Positions 1 to 7,637 of a stretch of DNA of 64,000 nt are shown here, piece by piece. The DNA comes from Nocardia camponoti (lineage in GTDB: Bacteria; Actinomycetota; Actinomycetes; Mycobacteriales; Mycobacteriaceae). The notes below the pieces were generated by a model, which had not been told where the DNA came from, did no database searches, and saw only the letters and a list, made by a program, of their open reading frames with translations. The stretch spans positions 761,570 through 825,569 of the forward strand of contig NZ_BMMW01000001.1 of NCBI RefSeq assembly GCF_014646135.1. Reading direction: 5' to 3'. Every line of letters begins with the position of its first letter. Positions within the stretch are counted from its first letter, which is position 1. The translations under genes and the position numbers were made by a program.

Positions 1-332
1 CGGGTGCGAATTTCGGTATCGCCAAGCGCGCGACCGGCGTACGGGGAACCGGGTGGGACCGGAATCGCGCGCGTGCTTACCCCGTCGAGTTCACGATGTT
101 CGGCACGCAATTGCGCGACAAGTTGGGGCGCGCCAAGCAAACTCGCCATTGTCGTCGCTTCGGTTGGCGTCAATGGGATTTGCACCGTCGCGTCGGGGTC
201 GCCCACTTTGGTAAAAATCAAATCGGTTGTGCCATCGCGATGGTCGACAACGCCGATGCGCCGACTCACTTTCGATAGCGAGAATTCTTTGCGCACACCG
301 ATTCCCGGCAGCGCGGTCACGTCCACGTTCAT
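1..332 (-). CDS. KhtT-like cation:proton antiporter regulatory subunit (partial, 3' end off window)
   Basis: This minus-strand frame begins at ATG 332, preceded by a purine-rich GAGGTGCAGGA, and runs off the left edge, so only about 110 N-terminal residues are visible. They read as the start of the small TrkA-C/KhtT family: an opening MNVDVTALPGIGVRKEF, then a strand-rich domain with VVDHRDGTTDLIF and a linker PPGSPYAGRALGDTEI leading into the TrkA-C fold. Such subunits gate a membrane K+/H+ antiporter (KhtU type) on the cytoplasmic side. The partner gene would be expected beyond the left edge and cannot be confirmed. The family assignment is from sequence memory. Confidence 0.7.
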   Translation of the reverse strand, partial: MNVDVTALPGIGVRKEFSLSKVSRRIGVVDHRDGTTDLIFTKVGDPDATVQIPLTPTEATTMASLLGAPQLVAQLRAEHRELDGVSTRAIPVPPGSPYAGRALGDTEIRT

Positions 333-453
333 TCCTGCACCTCATTCATAGCCGGTATCACCTTACCGTTCCTTTACCTACCGTTGGGAATGAACGGATC
401 AGCGCCGACAAGGGCAGCTTGCGTATTCGCGTCAAGTCAGGTGGGGTGGGGAG

Positions 454-831
454 GTGACCAACACACCCGGAGACGCCTATCCAGTGACCGAGACGATGAC
501 GACCGAGACCGAGGTGCGTGAAGGGGTGACCGTGCTCACCGTCAGCGGCGAAGTCGACTTGGCCACCGCGCCAGCCCTCGACGCCGCGATCGAGTCCATC
601 CTTTCCGCGAAACCCGACGCGCTCGTCATCGATCTCACCGCCGTCGGCTTCCTCGCATCAGCTGGCATGGCCACCCTTGTCGCCGCGCATCAGCGCGCGG
701 GCGGCGACACCGCGATCGCCGTTGTCGCTGATGGCCCCGCGACCAGTCGTCAGCTCAAAATGACCAGCCTCGACCAGGTTTTCGCGATGCACACCACCCT
801 CGCCGACGCCATCGCCTCGCTCACCGTGTAA
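454..831 (+). CDS. STAS-domain protein, anti-sigma factor antagonist-like
   Basis: A 125-residue protein that is almost wholly one STAS domain (about residues 20-125). The segment VIDLTAVGFLASAGM contains Ser69 at the position phosphorylated in SpoIIAA/RsbV-type antagonists. Such proteins bind an anti-sigma kinase in the cytoplasm and release a sigma factor. No anti-sigma kinase or sigma factor gene lies next to it, so this is an orphan and its partner is unknown. The GTG at 454 sits almost on top of a GGGGAGG tract, so a start at GTG 484 or ATG 496 is also possible. It ends just before a hairpin shared with the convergent oxidoreductase. Confidence 0.75.
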   Translation: MTNTPGDAYPVTETMTTETEVREGVTVLTVSGEVDLATAPALDAAIESILSAKPDALVIDLTAVGFLASAGMATLVAAHQRAGGDTAIAVVADGPATSRQLKMTSLDQVFAMHTTLADAIASLTV

Positions 832-840
832 GCGAGAAAA

Positions 841-887
841 CGCGAAAACGCCGCTGCCGGAACACTTTCCGACAGCGGCGTTTCGCG
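841..887. terminator. Bidirectional intrinsic terminator hairpin
   Basis: Arms CGCGAAAACGCCGCTGCCGG (841-860) and CCGACAGCGGCGTTTCGCG (869-887) pair with one bulged A and one mismatch. The hairpin lies between the convergent STAS and oxidoreductase genes, with A/T runs on both flanks, and can serve both. Confidence 0.75.
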
Positions 888-896
888 TCTGTGTGG

Positions 897-1934
897 TTAG
901 ACCAGCTCGCGCAGCTGCTCGATGAGTTTCACGCGACCGGCAGCGTCGGCGGCGATCGGGGTCACGTTCAGCGTGGTCACGCCCGACTCGGCGAACGCGG
1001 CGACGCGTTCCTTGACGTAGCTGGCCGGACCGATGAGCGAGACGTCGCGCACCAGGTCGTCCGGAACCGCTTGTGCCGCAGCGGCTTTGTCGCCCGACAG
1101 GTACAGCTCCTGGATGCGGTCGGCGGCTTCGCCGTAGCCGTACTTGGTCGCGAGGGTGTGGTAGAAGTTCTTGCCCTTGGCGCCCATGCCGCCGATGTAA
1201 AGCGCGAGGTGCGGCTTCACGAATTCGAGCAGCCCTTCGACGTCTTCGCCGATGGCGAGCGCGGGGCTGGCGAATACGTCGAGGTCGCCCAGTGACGCGT
1301 CACGCTTGGCCTTACCGGCCGCGAGGGCGTCGCCCCAGACGTCGGCTGCCTTCTCCGGCAGGTAGAAGATCGGCTGCCAGCCTTGCGCGAGTTCGGCGGC
1401 AAGCTCGACGTTCTTCGGGCCGAGCGCGGCGAGCAGGATCGGAATCGATTCGCGCACAGGGTGATTGATGAGCTTGAGCTCTTTGCCGAGGCCGGTGCCC
1501 TTCTCGGCGGGCAGCGGGATTTGGTAGTACTTGCCCTGGTAGTTGACCTTTTCGCGGCGCCAAACCTGACGGCAGATCTCGATCATCTCGCGGGTGCGGC
1601 CGATGGGCGCGTCGTAGGGCACGCCGTGGAAGCCTTCGATCACCTGCGGGCCTGATGCGCCGATGCCGAGGGTGAACCGGCCGTCGGAGACGAAGTCGAG
1701 CCCGGCGGCGGTCATCGCGGTGAGGCTTGGCGTGCGGGTGTAGAGCTGCAAAATGCCCGATGCCAGCTCGACGCGTTCGGTGCGCGCGGCGAGGTAGCCG
1801 AGCGCGCTCACGGCGTCGAACGAGTACGCCTCCGGCACGAAGACGATGTCGAGGCCCGCGTTCTCCAAGTCGGCGACCTCGGCCGCGACCTCTTTGAACC
1901 CGCCCGAGTAATTGATGCTCAATCCGATCCGCAT
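897..1934 (-). CDS. LLM-class F420-dependent oxidoreductase
   Basis: A 345-residue luciferase-like monooxygenase-fold protein. The opening MRIGLSINYSGG, the strand DIVFVPEAYSFDAVSALGYLA, the segment ELASGILQLYTRTPSLTAM and GRFTLGIGASGPQV are typical of the F420-dependent LLM subfamily abundant in mycobacteria and Nocardia. These enzymes are cytoplasmic and use reduced F420 to reduce or oxidise small molecules; the substrate cannot be read from the sequence. Length matches the family. It is a single gene, convergent with the STAS gene and divergent from the cyclodeaminase-family gene. Confidence 0.85.
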   Translation of the reverse strand: MRIGLSINYSGGFKEVAAEVADLENAGLDIVFVPEAYSFDAVSALGYLAARTERVELASGILQLYTRTPSLTAMTAAGLDFVSDGRFTLGIGASGPQVIEGFHGVPYDAPIGRTREMIEICRQVWRREKVNYQGKYYQIPLPAEKGTGLGKELKLINHPVRESIPILLAALGPKNVELAAELAQGWQPIFYLPEKAADVWGDALAAGKAKRDASLGDLDVFASPALAIGEDVEGLLEFVKPHLALYIGGMGAKGKNFYHTLATKYGYGEAADRIQELYLSGDKAAAAQAVPDDLVRDVSLIGPASYVKERVAAFAESGVTTLNVTPIAADAAGRVKLIEQLRELV

Positions 1935-2086
1935 TCCTTCAAGATAGTCGCGCGCCGCCGAGCACCGAACGACCGGTCGGTTAGTGCATCGCGACGCTGG
2001 TCGGGCCGGGTGTGAGTAGGAGCTGACCGGGCCTTCCGGGTAGCGTTGACAGCAGTTCCCCGGTCGCCACCGAAAGGCACATTGTC

Positions 2087-2743
2087 GTGACGCAGCAAGC
2101 CACTTCGCCCCAGCTCGCCCCGTCGTTCGGTTCGGTGCCGATCGAGCATTACCTCAGCGAGCTCGCGGCGAAAGTGCCCGCACCCGGTGGCGGTGCGGCG
2201 GCGGCGTTGAACGCGGCGCAGGCGGCGGCGTTGGTCGCGATGGTCGGGCGCTACACGACGCGCGCCAAGGATGCCGACAACCGTCCCGTTATCGACCGCA
2301 TCATTGAAGCCGCTGACGCGTCACGGGTCCGGTCGCTCGCGCTCGCCGATGCCGACGCCGCCGCGTTCACCGCCGTCGGTGCCGCCTACAAGCTGCCCAA
2401 GGACACCGAGGACGAGGTCGCCGAGCGCACTGCCGCGATCAACGCCGCGCTCATTGAGGCAGCGCGGGTACCCGCCGCTGTCATCGACGAGGCCGACGAG
2501 GTGCTGTGCCTCGCCGCCGAACTGCTGCCGATCGGCAACCCGAATGTGGTCACCGATATCGGTGCGGCTGCCGACGCGGCGCGCGCGGCAACGCTGAGCT
2601 CCCAGCTCAACATCGAGATCAATGTGGGCGCGCTACCGCCCGCCGTCGGGGTGGAATTCGCCGAGGTGCTCCTGCGGATCGACGAGATCGCCGCGCGCGC
2701 GGACGGCCTGCACGGTGACGTGCTGCGCGCTGTTCGCGGCTGA
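2087..2743 (+). CDS. Cyclodeaminase/cyclohydrolase family protein (FTCD C-terminal type)
   Basis: A 218-residue helical protein of the formiminotransferase-cyclodeaminase C-terminal family. The signature VPAPGGGAAAALNAAQAAALVAMV (about residues 29-52, given here in part) and the later NPNVVTDIGAAADAARAA segment are characteristic. Stand-alone members act as methenyl-tetrahydrofolate cyclohydrolase (FchA) or as formimino-THF cyclodeaminase. It starts at GTG 2087 behind GAAAGG. It is interesting beside the FolD at 4925, which lacks the usual catalytic lysine. Family assignment is firm; the exact reaction is inferred. Confidence 0.75.
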   Translation: MTQQATSPQLAPSFGSVPIEHYLSELAAKVPAPGGGAAAALNAAQAAALVAMVGRYTTRAKDADNRPVIDRIIEAADASRVRSLALADADAAAFTAVGAAYKLPKDTEDEVAERTAAINAALIEAARVPAAVIDEADEVLCLAAELLPIGNPNVVTDIGAAADAARAATLSSQLNIEINVGALPPAVGVEFAEVLLRIDEIAARADGLHGDVLRAVRG

Positions 2744-2916
2744 CATATCGAAGCGGCAACGGTTTCGTTCGCACCACCTGGGCAAAGACAAGTCGACACG
2801 CCGAATGGGCCGGTCGCCGTTACCTTTTCGAGAGGTCTTGATGATCATCTCGGCCTAGACTTGGTTTCCGCTTGCACCGTGGGTGCACCGAGTAACTGAG
2901 TTAGGGGTGGCATCAG

Positions 2917-3672
2917 ATGAGAAACGCACTTCGTTTCCTGTTCATCGCGGCAATCGCCGCGATTCTCGCGGCGGTGTGGTCGGGATCGGCGTTCGCCGCG
3001 ATTCCCGGTTCTGCTGCCACTCCGACTGTCGCCGCCGTGTCGCCGCGACCCGGACAGACCGTCGGTATCGGCGCGCCGGTCACCCTCACGTTCACCGCGC
3101 CGGTCGCCAACCGGGCCAAGGCCGAAAGCGCCCTCGCGGTGACCAACGGCGACTCGGCGTTCGCGGGCTCGTTCACCTGGCTCAACGACTCGCGGTTGCA
3201 ATGGACCCCACAGGGCACGCTGCCGACGAATTCGCCGATCTCGGTCGGTTTCGGTGGCCTGCACACCCAATTCCAAACCAACAGTGGCACTTACGCGGAT
3301 GCGAACCTGTCGACGCATACGTTCACGGTGAGCCAGGGCGGCAACGTGGTTCGGGTGATGCCCGCCTCGATGGGCAAGCCGGGTTGGGAAACGCCTACCG
3401 GCAGCTTCCCGGTGTTGGAAAAGTTCGCGTCGCTGGTGTTCGATTCACGCACGATCGGCATCCCGCTTGATTCACCCGAGGGCTACCTGATCAACGGCGA
3501 ATGGGCCGAGCGGCTCACCTGGGGCGGCGTGTTCGTTCACTCCGCACCGTGGTCGGTTGATTCGCAGGGCAACGCCAATGTCAGCCACGGCTGCATCAAC
3601 CTCGCGCCCGGCGATGCGCAGTGGTACTACGAGAACGTCGGCATCGGCGACATCGTCAACGTCCACTACTGA
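2917..3672 (+). CDS. Exported L,D-transpeptidase (YkuD domain)
   Basis: A 251-residue protein with a signal peptide (basic start, hydrophobic residues 5-27, cut near SAFA-AIP), an Ig-like domain at about residues 38-125 and a YkuD catalytic domain at about 137-251. The active-site signature is clear: His208 in VFVHSAPW and Ser223-His224-Gly225-Cys226, with Cys226 as nucleophile. These enzymes form 3-3 peptidoglycan cross-links outside the membrane. The form with one Ig domain and a C-terminal YkuD matches the short mycobacterial Ldt type. It stands alone after the cyclodeaminase-family gene. A second, shorter homologue lies at 46354. Confidence 0.88.
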   Translation: MRNALRFLFIAAIAAILAAVWSGSAFAAIPGSAATPTVAAVSPRPGQTVGIGAPVTLTFTAPVANRAKAESALAVTNGDSAFAGSFTWLNDSRLQWTPQGTLPTNSPISVGFGGLHTQFQTNSGTYADANLSTHTFTVSQGGNVVRVMPASMGKPGWETPTGSFPVLEKFASLVFDSRTIGIPLDSPEGYLINGEWAERLTWGGVFVHSAPWSVDSQGNANVSHGCINLAPGDAQWYYENVGIGDIVNVHY

Positions 3673-3796
3673 GTGGTTCCGCGACAACGGATTCGCCGTG
3701 CCCTTGCACGAACCCACCTTGGTCGCAGTATCGTGCCCGTAACGAAATCGTTGCGGGACCGACCTGACGGCGACTCCCCTTGATGAAGGTGGGGCG

Positions 3797-4924
3797 ATGG
3801 ATCGACCGGATACACACAGGCCGACCGGGGCTGCGCGAGCACAACATTCACCCGCGCCCGGGTCGGCCAGTGATCCGTTCTCTACCTCAGCTACTTCGAC
3901 ATCCGGGCGAAGGCGCCAAGCTCGCGACGCCGCGCCCACGGGTCGACGGGCACGGCATCGCGCCCCGGAGCCCCAATTGCCTTCGGGGCCAACAACTCCG
4001 GCAGGTATTCCGGTTCTTCCCGCGTTCTCCCCATCGCGGCACGCTGAGTTGCCATACGACCGGATTGGCGGGCTCCCCGGCGAGTGCGATGGGTACGTCA
4101 CGGATCGGTTGCCGGTAGTCGGCGGGCCGTTTGATCCTGCGGGGCAAGCGGGTTCGTCGAGCGAATATGCGTTCGGGGCGCCCGACAATGGGCCAGACAC
4201 GGACAATTTCGCGGCCGTGCGGGTTGACGGGCCAGGCGATTTTCGGGGCGAGTGGGCGCATTGGGTTGAGCCTGAGCCAGATTCGGGCGCGGTCAGCGAA
4301 TCCTCGTCGCGCGCACCAGCTTTCGAGCACCCGTTCCAACCGACCAATCGCGACGACGCCTTCGCTCGCATGCTCGACCGGTCGCGGCAAACCGGTCCGT
4401 TCGGCCTCCCCCGCTGGGCAGCGCCGCTCGCCGCGTCCGTCGCGGCGGCCGCGCTGATCGGCGGGGCGTATCTCCAATTCGGCGGTCCCGCACCAGAATC
4501 CACGTCATCGAGCACGCCGCTGCCGAATCAGGTTGTCGCTGGGGGCACCTGTCCGACCGAACATGTGGGTAGTCGGTTCCAAAGCAACGGCCCCGGCGGC
4601 AGCGACAGTGGGATCGCGGCGATTCTCGCGTTTCAGCATGCCTACTACGTTGCCCGCTCCGGTGAACTGGCTCGCGCGTCCGTCGCGCCGGACATGACCG
4701 CGCCGTCGAGTGGCGATATTCAGGCGGGCATCGACACGATTCCGGTCGGGACAACGCACTGTCTGAACATCACCCCGGCCGCATTCGCCGGGCAGTACTA
4801 CGTGGTGATCACCGAGTACCGACCCGATTCGGTGCCGATTCAGTACAACGCCCAACTGGTTGGGACAACCAAGGTGGGCGACAAGTCCGTGATCAGCTCG
4901 ATCGGGCCGGTTCGCGGGCAGTAG
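3797..4924 (+). CDS. Single-pass membrane protein with disordered N-terminus, unknown function
   Basis: A 375-residue protein. The first 200 residues are rich in Pro, Ser, Arg and Asp with no visible fold and are presumably cytoplasmic. One transmembrane helix follows at about 207-227 after the basic stretch PFGLPRW. The rest (about 245-375) looks like a small extracytoplasmic domain with Cys252 and Cys322, which could pair. This layout recalls Nocardia/Rhodococcus membrane proteins of unknown function; I cannot name a domain. ATG 3797 is preceded by AAGGTGGGG. Its stop abuts the convergent FolD gene with no spacer. Confidence 0.6.
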   Translation: MDRPDTHRPTGAARAQHSPAPGSASDPFSTSATSTSGRRRQARDAAPTGRRARHRAPEPQLPSGPTTPAGIPVLPAFSPSRHAELPYDRIGGLPGECDGYVTDRLPVVGGPFDPAGQAGSSSEYAFGAPDNGPDTDNFAAVRVDGPGDFRGEWAHWVEPEPDSGAVSESSSRAPAFEHPFQPTNRDDAFARMLDRSRQTGPFGLPRWAAPLAASVAAAALIGGAYLQFGGPAPESTSSSTPLPNQVVAGGTCPTEHVGSRFQSNGPGGSDSGIAAILAFQHAYYVARSGELARASVAPDMTAPSSGDIQAGIDTIPVGTTHCLNITPAAFAGQYYVVITEYRPDSVPIQYNAQLVGTTKVGDKSVISSIGPVRGQ

Positions 4925-5776
4925 CTAGCCGCGCGCGTTTTCGGCGGCGACGACCACGTGGCGCATAAGCAGCGCGGTGGTGACCGGCCCGACGCCGCCG
5001 GGGACCGGGCTCAGCCCGGCCGCTTTGCCGGTCACGGTCGCGGCGTCGACGTCACCGACGATGCTGCCGTCAGCGGATTCGTTGGTGCCGACATCGATGA
5101 CGATCGCGCCCTCGTTCACGTGCTCGCCGGTGACAAGGCCGATGCGGCCAGCGGCGGCGACGACAATCTCGGCGGCCGAGGTGGCGGCGGCGAGGTCGGC
5201 GGTGCGCGAATGCGCGACCGTCACCGTGGCGTTTTTGGCGAGCAGCAGTTGGGCGAGCGGCTTGCCGACGATGTTGGAGCGACCAACAACGGTGACGGTG
5301 CGACCTTCGAGCGGAATCTCATGGTGGACAAGCAGTTCCACGACCGCTTCGGAGGTGGCTGGCACGAAACCGTCGAGGCCGGCGGCGAGCAGGCCGAGTG
5401 AAAGCGGGCTCACGCCGTCGACGTCTTTGCGGGCGTCGATCGCGCTACTCACGTCGTCAAGGGTCACGCCAGCGGGGAGCGGCGTTTGCAGCATGATCGC
5501 GTCGACGGCGGGGTCGGCGCTGCGCGCGGTGAGTTCGGAACGGATCCGCGCGGCACTGGCGTACGCACCCAAATCGATTCGGTCGCACTCGATTCCGAGT
5601 TTCTTCGCCGCCCTGCGCAGGGAGTTCACGTACCAGGTGCTCGCTGAGTCGTCATTGGCGACAACCAACGCGAGCGTTGGCGCGGCACCGGCGTCGGCGA
5701 GGGCGGCGGCGCGCTTGGCGGTATCGGAGTTGATGGCGGCGGCGAGGTCTTTGCCGGTCAGCGAAGCGGTATCCAC
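4925..5776 (-). CDS. folD: FolD-type methylene-THF dehydrogenase/cyclohydrolase, catalytic Lys missing
   Basis: The start is GTG 5776, giving 283 residues, the usual FolD length; the longer upstream frame is antisense to the next gene. Conserved blocks are LQTPLPAGV, the Asp-containing KDVDGVSPLSLG, the Rossmann segment VVGRSNIVGKPLAQLLL and PVPGGVGPVTTALL. The family uses NADP+ to oxidise methylene-THF and then hydrolyses methenyl-THF in the cytosol. The YxxxK catalytic motif here reads Tyr49-Val-Asn-Ser-Leu53, so the essential Lys is Leu, followed by Arg-Arg. The dehydrogenase fold is intact but cyclohydrolase activity is doubtful. TTG 5785 is an alternative start. Confidence 0.8.
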   Translation of the reverse strand: MDTASLTGKDLAAAINSDTAKRAAALADAGAAPTLALVVANDDSASTWYVNSLRRAAKKLGIECDRIDLGAYASAARIRSELTARSADPAVDAIMLQTPLPAGVTLDDVSSAIDARKDVDGVSPLSLGLLAAGLDGFVPATSEAVVELLVHHEIPLEGRTVTVVGRSNIVGKPLAQLLLAKNATVTVAHSRTADLAAATSAAEIVVAAAGRIGLVTGEHVNEGAIVIDVGTNESADGSIVGDVDAATVTGKAAGLSPVPGGVGPVTTALLMRHVVVAAENARG

Positions 5777-5845
5777 GGTCGCCAACCCTATCGTCTGACC
5801 GGATCGCCACCGGGAAGGGCACCGCAACCGCGCCGCCCGCACGCG

Positions 5846-6706
5846 ATGCACAATCAGCTGATGAGCGAGTTGGGCCGCGTGGAGCGCAACATCGAGCAGC
5901 GGGAATTCATCGGAGCCGAGGGCGTCTGGGAGTGCAAGGGCGAGATCGTCGCGCGACTGCGGGCGGCCGGGTGTGTCTTCGCCGAGGACGAGGCCGCGCT
6001 GCTCGTTGAGGCGACCAACGACGCGGACGTGCTGGGCGCGCTCGTCGCGCAGCGGGTGAGCGGGGTCCCGCTGGAATACCTGCTCGGGTGGGCCGAGTTT
6101 CGCGGGGTGCGCGTTGGGGTGCGGGCCGGGGTGTTCGTGCCGCGTCAGCGGACGGCGTTTCTCGTCGACATCGCGATAGAGAGCGCCCGCGAGGCAGCGT
6201 TGACCCTCGTCGACTTGTGTTGTGGCACAGGCGCTTTGGGGCTCACGGCGACATCCGAACTGCGCGCCAATGGTAAGGACGTCGCACTGTCGGCCGCCGA
6301 CATCGACCCTGTCGCCGTCGCCTGCGCACGCGACAACCTCGCGGGCATCGGCGACGTGCACGAAGGCGACCTCTTCGCCGCCCTTCCACCGCACCTGCGC
6401 GGCCACATCGACCTGCTCCTCGCGAATACCCCGTACGTGCCAACCGCCCACCTCGCCGCCCTGCCGCCCGAAGCGCGCGATCACGAGCCACCCCACGCGC
6501 TCGACGGCGGCATCGACGGCCTCGCGATTTTTCGCAGGGTGATCGACGGCGCGGTCGACTGGCTCGCCCCCGGGGGCCGCGTGCTTGTCGAAATGAGCGC
6601 CGACCAGGGTGAACTCGCGGCCGACGTGATTACCCGCGCAGGCATGCGCGCACGCATCGAGCGTTCGGCCGAGTACTACGCGACCGTCGTCGTCGGAACC
6701 CGTTGA
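5846..6706 (+). CDS. PrmC/HemK-related putative protein glutamine N5-methyltransferase
   Basis: A 286-residue SAM-dependent methyltransferase with a PrmC-like layout: a helical N-terminal domain (about 1-85), the strand RVGVRAGVFVPRQRTAFLV, SAM motif DLCCGTGALG (123-132), acidic strand AADIDPVAV, and the catalytic loop NTPYVPT at 194-200. True PrmC release-factor methyltransferases carry NPPY; NTPY marks the PrmC-related branch whose substrate is, to my knowledge, not established. It is divergent from FolD. The ATG at 5846 and the ATG at 5861 both lack a clear ribosome binding site, so the exact start is uncertain. Confidence 0.75.
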   Translation: MHNQLMSELGRVERNIEQREFIGAEGVWECKGEIVARLRAAGCVFAEDEAALLVEATNDADVLGALVAQRVSGVPLEYLLGWAEFRGVRVGVRAGVFVPRQRTAFLVDIAIESAREAALTLVDLCCGTGALGLTATSELRANGKDVALSAADIDPVAVACARDNLAGIGDVHEGDLFAALPPHLRGHIDLLLANTPYVPTAHLAALPPEARDHEPPHALDGGIDGLAIFRRVIDGAVDWLAPGGRVLVEMSADQGELAADVITRAGMRARIERSAEYYATVVVGTR

Positions 6707-6770
6707 CCGACAACACAAATCCCCGCCGCCGACACCTACGCGCCGACGACGGGAATCTGGGTCAACCGAA

Positions 6771-7598
6771 CTACTTACGCCCGGTGAAGTGGTCCATCGA
6801 GTGGTACACCCCAACCGCGTTGAGGTAGAAGTCGCGTACCTTGATCGGCAGCAAACCGGTGAGTGCCCGGTTCATCCGCGACGTCCACGGCAGCACGACA
6901 AGCGCGCCACCCTTCTTCATCTCGTCCCACGACGTGTCGACCACTTCGTTCTGGTCGAGCATCGGGGTGAACAGGATCCCCTTGGCCCCTTCGAACATGC
7001 CGGTGTTGATGTAGGTGGGGCAGACCGTCGTGACCTTCACGTGGTCGTGACCGGCCTGTTCCAACTCGATACGCACCGAATCCGACCAACCGAGCGCGCC
7101 CCACTTCGACGCCGCGTACACGGCCATGCGCGGGTTGGCGACGAGGCCGGCCGACGACGCGATGTTGAGCACGCGCGCCTCACCAGCACCGGCGACCATG
7201 CCAGGCAGGAATTCGAGCGTCACATACATCGGCGCGAGGGTGTTGATCGCCATCGTCTTGTCGATGTCGGTGCGGTTCTCGGTTTCCCAGAAGTAGGTGT
7301 TGCCGCGCACGATGCCCGCGTTGTTCACGAGGATGTCGATGCCACCGATCTCCTTGCGCACCTGCTCGGCGGCTTCGCGGATGCTGTCGGGCGACGACAC
7401 ATCGACGATGTGGGTGTGCACCTTGCCGCCTTCGGCGGTGAGCTGCGCCGCGGTGTCACGCAACGCCAATTCGTTGATGTCCCACAGCACAACAGCGTCG
7501 GCGCCCTCGCGCACAGCGTGCTCGGCGAACAACCGGCCGAGGCCCATGGCCGCGCCGGTGACGAGCACTCGTTTGCCCGCGACAGTTTCCAACTTCAT
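6771..7598 (-). CDS. SDR family NAD(P)-dependent oxidoreductase
   Basis: A 275-residue classical short-chain dehydrogenase. It has the cofactor motif TGAAMGLG near residue 15, NNAG near residue 93, and the Ser...YxxxK catalytic set in NIASSAGLV and YAASK. The tail PIKVRDFYLNAVGVYHSMDHFTGRK is hydrophobic and resembles retinol-dehydrogenase-like SDRs that sit at membranes. It lies 39 nt downstream of the aldehyde dehydrogenase gene on the same strand, so the two are likely one unit that oxidises an alcohol to an aldehyde and then to an acid, under the TetR gene at 9351. The substrate is unknown. Confidence 0.85.
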   Translation of the reverse strand: MKLETVAGKRVLVTGAAMGLGRLFAEHAVREGADAVVLWDINELALRDTAAQLTAEGGKVHTHIVDVSSPDSIREAAEQVRKEIGGIDILVNNAGIVRGNTYFWETENRTDIDKTMAINTLAPMYVTLEFLPGMVAGAGEARVLNIASSAGLVANPRMAVYAASKWGALGWSDSVRIELEQAGHDHVKVTTVCPTYINTGMFEGAKGILFTPMLDQNEVVDTSWDEMKKGGALVVLPWTSRMNRALTGLLPIKVRDFYLNAVGVYHSMDHFTGRK

Positions 7599-7637
7599 AC
7601 GTCGATCCCCTGCTCTGGTTTTTCGCTACGCGCTCGG

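Noticed and set aside
5777..6814. A 629-codon FolD with a long N-terminal extension
   Set aside because: The extension is antisense to the PrmC-related methyltransferase gene and does not resemble any protein; FolD length is reached from GTG 5776.
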